From positions 3,912 through 17,280 of the forward strand of contig JAKMGS010000025.1 in assembly GCA_022424815.1 (NCBI GenBank): a stretch of DNA of 13,369 nucleotides, written 5' to 3'. Below the pieces are notes generated by a model. It was not told where the DNA came from. It saw only the letters and a list, made by a program, of their open reading frames with translations, and did not search any database. This stretch comes from Schleiferiaceae bacterium (GTDB lineage Bacteria; Bacteroidota; Bacteroidia; Flavobacteriales; Schleiferiaceae). The position numbers and the translations under genes were made by a program. Positions 1 to 6,486 of this stretch are shown here, in pieces (positions within the stretch are counted from its first letter, which is position 1; each line of letters starts with the position of its first letter).

Positions 1-1490
1 CCTATGGCGATATTAGCGACCCCATTGTGCCTGGCTCTGCTTCGAGTACAAAGTCCCTTGATTTGACTATTGACGCTGACATAACTATTGAAGGAGATGT
101 CAATATATCAGGAGACTTGACCGTTAACTCCACCGATAATTTAACATTGGGTTTGGATGGTTCAAATAATTATTCTCAGCTCAAAGTAGAGGGTTCAATA
201 ACCAATAATGGAAGTATTGTACATGAGCAATACATTTCCTCATCTGGACACCATGGTATATCATCGCCTATGACGGCTGGGTTTGGAAATACATCAGGAA
301 CATCATCAGCGTTGTATGAATATGATGCGGCAAGTAGTGGAGTATACGTCGGTTCTTATGTAAGTAATGGAACAGCAACCACATCAACTGTGGGACGGGG
401 ATTTTTTGCCCCCGTTGGAAGTGCTGGCGATTTCTTGTCCTCAGCGGGTAGTTTTAGCGTTACTGGAACGCCAAATACTTCTCATGACTGGACATTATCC
501 TATGTTACAAATAGCCAAAGCGGTGCAAGTGATAATGGCTGGAACCTTATAGGGAACCCATACAGTGCTACTTTGGACTGGAGCACAGTTAGTGTAGGTA
601 GCAATGTAAACGGTGCTGTTTATGTGTGGGACCCCTCAAATTCTCAGTATATGTCGTGGACTTCAGCAGGCGGTGGCGTTAACGGAGGGTCACAATATAT
701 TCCGCCAATGCAGGCTTTCTGGGTTCAGACCACTAGTGGAGGAACTGGGACTGCTTACGATATCAGCACCACGATGTCATCAAATAGCACTACTTCTCAA
801 TCTCCTACATTCCAGAAGACACAAAATGACCGTATTAAGCTGTCCATTATCAATCTATCTGAGCCATCTAAAAATGATGAAACAGTGATTGCCCACAGCC
901 CAGGGTCAGTTGATGGTTTTGACGAAAAACTAGATGCCTGGAAGTTGAATAACTACGGTGGAAATCCTAATCTCTACTCGTTCTACGCTGGAGATAAACT
1001 AGCCGTAAATGTTGTAGATCTCAGTGTCCCAAAAGTTATTCCTCTGAGTGTTGATGCTCCCCAATCCAAAGCCGCATACCAACTGTACCTAAATCAAGAA
1101 GTAAATGGTGACGAATACGAAGTCATCTTAGAGGATAAGCACCTCAATACCTTCACAGACCTAACTCAAGGTGCATATTCATTCCAATATGGTGGATGGA
1201 ATAACAGTGGGCCAAGATTTAATCTTCATATCAATGGTGCCAATAACATCGGGCTTGATGAAGAAGAGACCCATAATAGCTTCGTTTACCAGAAGGATAA
1301 TGAGGTCTTCATTCATACCGATGAAGCTGTTTACTCTAAGTATGAGCTTTGGACTATGGATGGTAGGTTGGTACACGAGGGGCCAATTAATACTTCTATC
1401 ACTCATTTTTTAAAGCCTAACACAGGGCTTTACATGATTCAGCTCAAAGGAAACCATTCGAATAAAGCCATTAAAACATTCTTGAAATAA
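1..1490 (+). CDS. Large secreted protein with T9SS C-terminal sorting domain (5' partial)
   Basis: The reading frame is open from base 3 of the window, so the true start lies upstream; about 495 residues are visible and the stop is TAA at 1488-1490. The first part is rich in Asp, Ser, Thr and Gly and reads like a beta-helix or passenger repeat region (ITIEGDVNISGDLTV). The middle contains the pattern GWNLIGNPYSATLDW followed by a YVWD strand and IPPMQAFWV, a module common in large Bacteroidota surface proteins. The last 80 or so residues form a typical type A T9SS tail: a strand with YELWTMDGRLV, then GLYMIQLKG and a basic end KTFLK. Such tails direct passage across the outer membrane and surface attachment or release. 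The molecular function of the passenger is unknown. It lies only 9 bases upstream of the exosortase-linked genes and may share their transcript. Confidence 0.85.
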   Translation, partial: YGDISDPIVPGSASSTKSLDLTIDADITIEGDVNISGDLTVNSTDNLTLGLDGSNNYSQLKVEGSITNNGSIVHEQYISSSGHHGISSPMTAGFGNTSGTSSALYEYDAASSGVYVGSYVSNGTATTSTVGRGFFAPVGSAGDFLSSAGSFSVTGTPNTSHDWTLSYVTNSQSGASDNGWNLIGNPYSATLDWSTVSVGSNVNGAVYVWDPSNSQYMSWTSAGGGVNGGSQYIPPMQAFWVQTTSGGTGTAYDISTTMSSNSTTSQSPTFQKTQNDRIKLSIINLSEPSKNDETVIAHSPGSVDGFDEKLDAWKLNNYGGNPNLYSFYAGDKLAVNVVDLSVPKVIPLSVDAPQSKAAYQLYLNQEVNGDEYEVILEDKHLNTFTDLTQGAYSFQYGGWNNSGPRFNLHINGANNIGLDEEETHNSFVYQKDNEVFIHTDEAVYSKYELWTMDGRLVHEGPINTSITHFLKPNTGLYMIQLKGNHSNKAIKTFLK

Positions 1491-1499
1491 CTAAGTATT

Positions 1500-1682
1500 A
1501 TGAGAACTTTCGTTATCACAACACTATTATTACTTTCAATAAATGCTTCTGCTCAATGGGGGCATAAACCGCCGCCGCCAAACCCACCACCGCCTGTTCC
1601 TCTAGACGGAGGACTCATCGCTTTAATTGGGGCTGGCGCAGCACTTGGCTACAAAAAATACAAAGAGAAAAACCAAGAGTAA
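1500..1682 (+). CDS. Mini secreted peptide with PLDGG exosortase-type sorting tail (PID-CTERM-like)
   Basis: This 60-residue product has three parts. Residues 1-18 are a signal peptide (hydrophobic LLLL core, cleavage probably after ASA). Residues 19-33 are a proline-rich stretch (HKPPPPNPPPPVP). From 34 onward comes PLDGG, a short hydrophobic Gly/Ala-rich membrane segment (about 39-50) and a Lys-rich end (YKKYKEK). Motif, membrane helix and basic tail in that order is the architecture of exosortase substrates; it resembles the short flavobacterial 'PID-CTERM' tail, with Leu in place of Ile. The gene begins 9 bases after the T9SS protein and ends 2 bases before the exosortase start, so it is almost certainly co-expressed with its presumed processing enzyme. 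If cleaved at both ends, only about 12-20 residues would remain. Identification as a substrate is inference from architecture and position. Confidence 0.75.
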   Translation: MRTFVITTLLLLSINASAQWGHKPPPPNPPPPVPLDGGLIALIGAGAALGYKKYKEKNQE

Positions 1683-1684
1683 TA

Positions 1685-2266
1685 GTGCCCAACGACACAC
1701 TTTGGCAGCGTATAACTAGTTATAAGTTATTTGCTGCAATCAAAGATTCTGACTTTAGACAATTCATTTTTCGATTTGTTTCATGCCTTATTGTGCTCAC
1801 CATTCTCTACGAATGGTATTTATGGAGTACGGAGCAGCAAAGAGAACTGGACTGGATAACCTATAAAGTCAGTGAGTTATCACATGCATTGGCAGTAGCA
1901 CTGGGTGTAGCTAATTGCGAGTTCTCGTGCTTCATGGAAGGCTGCTATATTGGGGTTGAGGGCAAAATGATCCATGTACTAGAAGGGTGTAATGGATTGA
2001 TGTTAGCCCTAGTATACTCAAGTTATATTATCGGAGTCTCTGGCTGGAAATGGCAGAGTATTGTCCAAGTAGTTGTGGGTATAATTGTTATTCAGTTTTT
2101 CAACGTCCTTAGAATCGGCATATTAGTGGCATTGAGAGATATCGGCGGCGATCTTTACTTCTTCTTCATTAAATATGTCTTCAATGTCTTGATTTACATT
2201 TCTATATTATTTCTATGGTTATTGAAGCCCTACTTAGACAGAGCTATGTATAGAAATGCAGATTAA
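1685..2266 (+). CDS. xrtF: Exosortase family integral membrane protein (XrtF-like)
   Basis: The protein is 193 residues with several hydrophobic helices (around 27-45, 66-78, 103-119, 126-150, 157-180). It carries the exosortase active-site Cys in VLEGCNGL (Cys102) and the conserved Arg in FNVLRIGIL (Arg143), as in XrtF-type exosortases of Flavobacteria. Exosortases are thought to be membrane transpeptidases that cut C-terminal sorting signals of exported proteins and attach them to a surface acceptor. The third active-site residue, usually His shortly before an F-x-x-x-IY segment, is not seen: the matching stretch is FFFIKYVFNVLIY, with Ile162 where I expect His. The only His residues are at 67 and 97. 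The start is GTG, two bases after the stop of the presumed substrate gene; no ATG lies closer than mid-protein. Exosortase call is firm, the XrtF subclass less so. Confidence 0.78.
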   Translation: MPNDTLWQRITSYKLFAAIKDSDFRQFIFRFVSCLIVLTILYEWYLWSTEQQRELDWITYKVSELSHALAVALGVANCEFSCFMEGCYIGVEGKMIHVLEGCNGLMLALVYSSYIIGVSGWKWQSIVQVVVGIIVIQFFNVLRIGILVALRDIGGDLYFFFIKYVFNVLIYISILFLWLLKPYLDRAMYRNAD

Positions 2267-2567
2267 GAACCTCATAGCTTGCTGCGTTTACCTAATATGC
2301 CACTTGATCATTTCAGGTCAATTGGGCATTCTTTTATATAAAAACCAAACCCGTGACTTTTTCGAGCTGCCACTAGAATTGTTTATCGCAACAACGCTCC
2401 GGGTGGCTCTTAGCGTACTTTTTTTAAGGATTTATAAAATATCAGAGTCTTATATTTTCGTTTCTGTCCTTTTAGCGCTAATGACAAGAATTATTTTTCA
2501 TGGCCCCTATCCCATGGCCATTCTGGCATGTTGGTTTTTCATTCTTAAAAGAGAAAATAGACTATAA
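2256..2567 (+). CDS. Small membrane protein, probably exosortase-associated
   Basis: A 103-residue, highly hydrophobic protein with about three predicted membrane helices (roughly 5-28, 42-58, 65-97) and a basic C-terminus (KRENRL). Its ATG lies inside the last codons of the exosortase gene, an 11-base overlap that implies translational coupling. Flavobacterial XrtF genes are commonly followed by a small 'exosortase F system-associated' membrane protein. The segment TLRVALSVLFLRIYKISESY is loosely like the R-x-x-LN-x-x-LS-x-x-IIY region I recall from that family, but this protein is shorter. Assignment rests mainly on position; a different small membrane protein is possible. The gene ends immediately before a strong terminator hairpin, so it closes the operon. 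Confidence 0.5.
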   Translation: MQIKNLIACCVYLICHLIISGQLGILLYKNQTRDFFELPLELFIATTLRVALSVLFLRIYKISESYIFVSVLLALMTRIIFHGPYPMAILACWFFILKRENRL

Positions 2568-2598
2568 AAAAAACCCGAGCCTGCGGCTCGGGTTTTTT
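2568..2598. terminator. Bidirectional rho-independent terminator
   Basis: A perfect 8-bp GC-rich stem, CCCGAGCC (2574-2581) and GGCTCGGG (2585-2592), has a 3-base loop and is flanked by an A-run before and a T-run after, so it works on both strands. It sits between the convergent exosortase unit (+) and the DUF1080 gene (-). Confidence 0.92.
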
Positions 2599-2611
2599 GC
2601 TTTTCTAGGAA

Positions 2612-2631
2612 AATTTTCGGGATCGAAAATT
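2612..2631. repeat. Second inverted repeat between convergent genes
   Basis: AATTTTCG (2612-2619) and CGAAAATT (2624-2631) form a perfect 8-bp inverted repeat with a 4-base loop, just downstream of the DUF1080 stop codon. It is AT-rich and probably an accessory 3'-end hairpin for the minus-strand transcript before the main terminator. Confidence 0.45.
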
Positions 2632-2644
2632 ATTCTTCCGCCGC

Positions 2645-3454
2645 CTAATCAGCTGCCGACGCAAGCGACTTAATCTTCAAGTTGCGGTACCACACATTAT
2701 CGCCATGGTCTTGCAGGGCGATGCCGCCTTTGGTGTAGGTGCCATAACCTGGGAATTCATGGAATTTAGAACCAGCTACATCCGCGCGCCATTGGTCGTC
2801 GAAGAGGTCGCGGTCCAAGGTTACCACTCCATTTAAAATTTGCGTGAGATGTCCGTCTTGGACGATGATTTCAAACTGGTTCCACTCGCCGGCGAGCTTG
2901 GCAGCACCTTCTGGGGCCGCATTGATATCGTATAAATCTCCTGCGCGATGCTTGCGGATGGCTGCATCCAGGTGGCCTTCTGTTGAGTCGGTTCCATTGT
3001 CGAGGACTTGCATTTCAAGTCCTGTCATCCAGCAGTACGGGTACTGCTTAGTATCCTCGTGGATAAGGTAGATGATGCCCGAGTTTCCACGGTCGGCGAT
3101 TTTCCATTCGCCCTTGAAGTGGAAATTTTCAAACTCTTTCATTGAGCCATCAATGTCCATGTAGACAATGTCACCACCGCCATTGGTTTGCCAATCTTCT
3201 TTGTTGCTGGCGTCCAAGTGCAGTGCTTCATCCTCAATGACCCAAGCTTTGCCGATCACGGTATCTCCATACTTGCGGAAGTTGCCGGTGCATTGGCCGT
3301 CGAACATGAGTTCCCAGCCTTCGATGATTTCGGCTTCGGTGATGTTGTTGTGCAATTTTTCTGGAGCGGCTGCGGTCTCTTCGGCAGGTGCTTCAGCAGG
3401 TGCAGTACAGGCTACGGCAAAGAGGGCAGCGGCACTAAGGATTAGGTTTTTCAT
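2645..3454 (-). CDS. DUF1080 (3-keto-disaccharide hydrolase-like) lipoprotein
   Basis: The 269-residue protein starts with a lipoprotein-type signal (MKNLILSAAALFAVAC, Cys16 as the likely lipidated residue), then an Ala/Glu/Pro-rich spacer to about residue 34. The DUF1080 beta-sandwich follows (about 45-265), seen in EGWELMFDGQ, NSGIIYLI, GLEMQVLDN, GEWNQFEIIVQDG and the end GGIALQDHGDNVWYRNLKIK. DUF1080 proteins include enzymes acting on 3-keto-glycosides, by hydrolysis or beta-elimination of the glycosidic bond. The predicted location is the periplasm, attached to a membrane. It is the last gene of a four-gene coupled operon; its ATG overlaps the upstream stop as ATGA (3451-3454). Its leader carries a 16-nt element also found before the GMC oxidoreductase. 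The lipobox is not ideal (Ala at -3). Confidence 0.88.
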   Translation of the reverse strand: MKNLILSAAALFAVACTAPAEAPAEETAAAPEKLHNNITEAEIIEGWELMFDGQCTGNFRKYGDTVIGKAWVIEDEALHLDASNKEDWQTNGGGDIVYMDIDGSMKEFENFHFKGEWKIADRGNSGIIYLIHEDTKQYPYCWMTGLEMQVLDNGTDSTEGHLDAAIRKHRAGDLYDINAAPEGAAKLAGEWNQFEIIVQDGHLTQILNGVVTLDRDLFDDQWRADVAGSKFHEFPGYGTYTKGGIALQDHGDNVWYRNLKIKSLASAAD

Positions 3455-4125
3455 TTGTGAGTTGAGTTAACGAAGGATAATATATCTTGATTTTCGAGAA
3501 TATACGTGGAAGGGTGAACCAATGCCGATTGAAATATCCCCTCGCCCAGTTCATGCGATGTGATAATAAACTTCGGGCCTAAATACTTGAGTAGCGGATA
3601 CAATTTTCGTGAGAGTCGGTAGGAAAAATTGGGCTCTTGACGTTTTTCTATAGGGTATATATAACCTGGTCTAAACGTATAAAACGAAGTGCCGTACATC
3701 TCATTCAAGGCATTCTCGACGGCTCCCTTATCTGTAGCAAACATCATTCTTGAGCTCTCAGTGCGATCTGCTCCTTGCCCAGATAGCAGAGAAAACTTGC
3801 CCTGTGGGTTTGCTTTACAATGAAGATCCGCTAGTGCTACAGGCATATCCACTGTGATCTGACGAAATGGCTCACGCTTTACCGCTCCGGTATACACACC
3901 TAAACAAAAGAGAACATGATCTACAGAAGGCAGCAAGCTTTTCAATTCTTCTGGGAATTCCAGAAAATCATTTGATAGGATTTCAACTAATTTCTTATCT
4001 GAACGTCCACACGTACGTCTACCATAGACCACTATTTTATCGATAGCCTCATTAGTCAATGCCAAGGACAGCACTTGTGAGCCCACCATACCTGTGGCAC
4101 CTGTTATGAGAATTGTTTTACTCAA
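3451..4125 (-). CDS. NAD(P)-binding atypical SDR protein (HTATIP2-like)
   Basis: With a TTG start at 4125 the product is 224 residues and begins MSKTILITGATGMVGSQVL, placing the Rossmann glycine motif GATGMVG at 9-15 as expected for an atypical short-chain dehydrogenase. Further family features are a YGRR motif, HVLFCLG, SLLSGQGAD and a C-terminal FRPGYIYPIEKR segment. The exact reaction is unknown. The TTG lies within TTGAGTAA, overlapping the last codons and stop of the upstream TIM-barrel gene (4118-4125); the 3' end overlaps the DUF1080 start as ATGA. The same frame stays open upstream to 4218, but those codons lie in the neighbour and give a proline-rich, non-homologous extension. Base composition is clearly AT-richer (about 40-45% GC in sampled lines) than the upstream neighbour (about 58%), suggesting later insertion into the operon. 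Confidence 0.82.
   Translation of the reverse strand: MSKTILITGATGMVGSQVLSLALTNEAIDKIVVYGRRTCGRSDKKLVEILSNDFLEFPEELKSLLPSVDHVLFCLGVYTGAVKREPFRQITVDMPVALADLHCKANPQGKFSLLSGQGADRTESSRMMFATDKGAVENALNEMYGTSFYTFRPGYIYPIEKRQEPNFSYRLSRKLYPLLKYLGPKFIITSHELGEGIFQSALVHPSTYILENQDILSFVNSTHK
3457..3472 (-). promoter_or_regulatory. 16-nt leader element, copy B (before DUF1080 gene)
   Basis: The reverse complement of these bases is CGTTAACTCAACTCAC, identical to 8591-8606 and with the same 2-base gap to the start codon. Here it also encodes the last residues (VNST) of the upstream SDR-like gene. Sequence similarity does not extend beyond the 16 bases. Confidence 0.55.
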
Positions 4126-5173
4126 GTCCCAGTGCTTTTCGGTTGGCGGCTTTGTCCACGCCGGTGGCGGCAAAGTCGTCGAAGGCGCGGGAGGCGACCG
4201 GAATAATCCAATCGGCAATATGTTCTGCTCCTTCTCGTGCTCCAGCAGCGCTGTCTTTGAGGCAACATTCCCATTCGAGGACGGCCCAACCGTCGTAATC
4301 GTACTGCGCGAGCTTCGCGAAGATGCTTGGGAAGTCTATTTCGCCATCGCCAACGGAACGGAATCTACCGGCGCGCTCGACCCACGGGAGGTAGCCGCCG
4401 TACGCTCCGGTGCGGGCATTCGGAGTGAATTCTGCGTCCTTCACGTGGAAGGCTTTGATGCGTTCGTGGTAGCGATCGATGTAACCGAGGTAGTCCATGC
4501 CTTGGAGGACGAGGTGCGAGGGATCGTAGAGCATGTTGGCGCGTTGGTGGCCGCCTACTTCGTCGAGGAATCGCTCAAAGGTGGCTCCGTCGTGGAGGTC
4601 TTCTCCAGGGTGGATTTCGTAGGCGAGGTCGACGCCACATTCGTCAAAGTGTTGAAGCAGTGGCATCCATCTACGGCCCAATTCTTCAAAGGCCTCCTCC
4701 ACCAATCCAGCCGGGCGCTGCGGCCACGGGTAGAAATACGGCCAAGCGAGGGCACCGGAGAAGGTCGGGTGTGCAGTGAGGCCGAGGCGCTGTGAGGCGG
4801 TGCCGGCGAGTTTTACTTGGTTCACGGCCCATACGGCCCGGGCCTTGGAGTTGCCGTGCACTTCCGCTGGGGCGAAGGCATCAAACTGGGCGTCGAAGGC
4901 CGGGTGAACAGCGACGAGCTGGCCCTGAAGGTGCGTGCTCAGTTCGGTAATAGCGATGCCGTGTTCGGCGGCAATACCTTTGAGTTCGTCTGCGGCATCT
5001 TGGCTGTTTGCAACCTTTTCTAGGTCGATGAAACGAGCATCCCAAGATGGGATCTGAATGCCTTTGTAGCCTAGGTCGGCGGCCCACTTACAGATGGTCG
5101 ACCACGAATTGAACGGGGCGACGTCGTCGGCGAATTGGGCCACAAAAATGGCAGGTCCTTTCAGCGTTTTCAT
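4118..5173 (-). CDS. Sugar phosphate isomerase/epimerase family TIM-barrel protein
   Basis: A 351-residue protein of the xylose-isomerase-like TIM-barrel superfamily (AP endonuclease 2 family). Strands with likely metal ligands are visible: YEIHPGE (Glu186), LYDPSH (Asp217), AFHVKD (His243) and AVLEWE (Glu300 or 302). Residues such as WKxADLGYKGIQ near the N-terminus fit the first barrel unit. There is no signal peptide, so it is cytoplasmic. Members can be isomerases, epimerases, dehydratases or hydratases; in Bacteroides some paired with Gfo/Idh enzymes and DUF1080 proteins act on keto-sugar intermediates, and the same pairing here argues for that role. Its ATG overlaps the stop of the dehydrogenase gene (ATGA, 5170-5173), so the two are translationally coupled. 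Substrate specificity cannot be read from the sequence. Confidence 0.88.
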   Translation of the reverse strand: MKTLKGPAIFVAQFADDVAPFNSWSTICKWAADLGYKGIQIPSWDARFIDLEKVANSQDAADELKGIAAEHGIAITELSTHLQGQLVAVHPAFDAQFDAFAPAEVHGNSKARAVWAVNQVKLAGTASQRLGLTAHPTFSGALAWPYFYPWPQRPAGLVEEAFEELGRRWMPLLQHFDECGVDLAYEIHPGEDLHDGATFERFLDEVGGHQRANMLYDPSHLVLQGMDYLGYIDRYHERIKAFHVKDAEFTPNARTGAYGGYLPWVERAGRFRSVGDGEIDFPSIFAKLAQYDYDGWAVLEWECCLKDSAAGAREGAEHIADWIIPVASRAFDDFAATGVDKAANRKALGLE

Positions 5174-6318
5174 AGGGCAGTATACTTTTCAGTTCCGGCG
5201 TTGTTGGCCACGATGGCTTCGATGAATTTCATGCCGCGCACGCCGTCTTCAATACCGGGATAATCTAAATGTGGGTGCTGCGCTTGTCCGGCTTCATGGG
5301 CGCGAACGTGGGCAGCGAAGTTCTTGTATAGGTTGGCGAATGCCTCGAGGTAGCCTTCCGGGTGGCCGGGAGGTACGCGGTGGTTGGCCAAGCTCATTTC
5401 CGAGGTGCCAGGGCCGCCGGTGCGAAGCACGGTCACTGGAGCGTCGAGAGGCATCATGGTGAGGGTGTTGTTGTCCTTTTGCTCCCAGCACAAACCGCCT
5501 TTTTCACCATAGACGCGAATCTTGAGGTTGTTCTCTTCGCCGGCCGCGATTTGGGTGGCCATGAGGACGCCGGTGGCGCCGGAGGTAGTGCGGAAGAGCA
5601 CGGCACCGTCATCGTCGAGGGCGCGGCCGGGGACCACAATGTTTAATTGGGCACAGACCTCAATGAGCTGCTCGCCAGAAATGTATTCGGCGAGGTTGAA
5701 GGCGTGGGTGCCGATGTCGCCCATGGCGCCAACTTTCCCGGATTTTGTGGGATCGGTGCGCCACGCGGCTTGGGTTTGGCCTTCGCCTTCGAGGAAGGTG
5801 GAGAGCCAGCCCTGTGGGTATTCTACGTAGATCTTGCGGACTTTTCCAAGGGCACCGGAAGCGATCTGGTGCTTGGCCTCTTTGACCATGGGGTACCCTG
5901 TGTAGGTGTGAGTCAAACAGAAGAGCCCTTTGGCATTGTTCACCGCTGCTTCAATAGCATAGGCCTCGTCCATGGAGGTGCAGAGGGGCTTATCGAGCAC
6001 GACGTGGTAGCCTGCTTCGAGCGCCGCGATGGTGGGTGCGGCATGCACATGGTTGGGCGTGGTGATCATAATGACCTGGACACGCTCTTGTGCGGGGCGC
6101 TCGAGCTCCGAGGAGAGTAACTCCTGCCAACTACCGTAGGCGCGGTCTTCGGAGATGCCTAGTTCACGTGCCGTTTCCAAACATTTTTCGGGTTTGGAGG
6201 AGAAGGCGCCAGCGACCAATTCATAGTCGCCATCTATACGCGCCGCGATGCGGTGTACGCCGCCGATAAAACTACCTGGTCCGCCGCCGATCATGGCAGC
6301 ACGCAACTTTTGACTCAT
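5170..6318 (-). CDS. Gfo/Idh/MocA family NAD(P)-dependent sugar oxidoreductase
   Basis: A 382-residue cytoplasmic dehydrogenase. The N-terminal Rossmann domain has GGGPGSFIGGVHR (11-23); the substrate-side motif is DKP (Lys110, in the usual EKP place), followed by GDIGTHAFN (Asp201, His205), the catalytic elements of this family. The C-terminal part is the alpha/beta Gfo/Idh domain and ends with LDYPGIEDGVRGMKFIEAIV. These enzymes oxidise or reduce a sugar or cyclitol hydroxyl with NAD(P). I chose the ATG at 6318 because it puts MSQKLRAAMIGGG right before the Rossmann motif; an upstream in-frame TTG at 6345 would add nine unlike residues. It is the first gene of the minus-strand operon, facing the MFS gene across the divergent region. 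Lengths and motifs are normal for the family. Confidence 0.92.
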   Translation of the reverse strand: MSQKLRAAMIGGGPGSFIGGVHRIAARIDGDYELVAGAFSSKPEKCLETARELGISEDRAYGSWQELLSSELERPAQERVQVIMITTPNHVHAAPTIAALEAGYHVVLDKPLCTSMDEAYAIEAAVNNAKGLFCLTHTYTGYPMVKEAKHQIASGALGKVRKIYVEYPQGWLSTFLEGEGQTQAAWRTDPTKSGKVGAMGDIGTHAFNLAEYISGEQLIEVCAQLNIVVPGRALDDDGAVLFRTTSGATGVLMATQIAAGEENNLKIRVYGEKGGLCWEQKDNNTLTMMPLDAPVTVLRTGGPGTSEMSLANHRVPPGHPEGYLEAFANLYKNFAAHVRAHEAGQAQHPHLDYPGIEDGVRGMKFIEAIVANNAGTEKYTAL

Positions 6319-6486
6319 GGAAAAGCGATTTTGTTGAAGCTCCAAAGTAGTGGAAAATGTCCAATTGACCTTTGTTCGAGGGGTGAGATTTTATGAAAGA
6401 ATTGGCCACTTCATCCCAAATTTCGTCAATGTTTGCGGATAAAGTGTATTTTAGACACTTCCTAAACACAAAACACTCGAAGCACT
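6319..6486. promoter_or_regulatory. Divergent intergenic region of the two sugar units
   Basis: This 168-bp stretch separates the Gfo/Idh operon (-) from the MFS operon (+) and must hold both promoters. I could not find a convincing Bacteroidota TTTG / TAnnTTTG pair at normal spacing on either strand. It contains the inverted repeat described at 6442-6460. Confidence 0.6.
6442..6460. promoter_or_regulatory. Candidate operator palindrome
   Basis: AAGTGT (6442-6447) and ACACTT (6455-6460) are perfect inverted half-sites with a 7-base spacer. The element is 26 bases upstream of the MFS start and in the shared divergent region, a typical place for a sugar-responsive repressor. No regulator gene is present in the window, so the binding protein is unknown. 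Confidence 0.35.

Noticed and set aside
4126..4218. Longer version of the SDR-like gene starting at 4218
   Set aside because: The added residues are translated from the neighbouring gene in another frame and are proline-rich; the TTG at 4125 puts the Rossmann motif at the expected place.
4094..4795. A 233-residue open frame on the plus strand
   Set aside because: It is antisense to the TIM-barrel gene, whose motifs and coupling are convincing. Long antisense frames are expected in GC-rich coding sequence.
6319..6345. TTG start at 6345 for the Gfo/Idh gene
   Set aside because: The nine added residues have no likeness to the family, while ATG 6318 gives a normal N-terminus.
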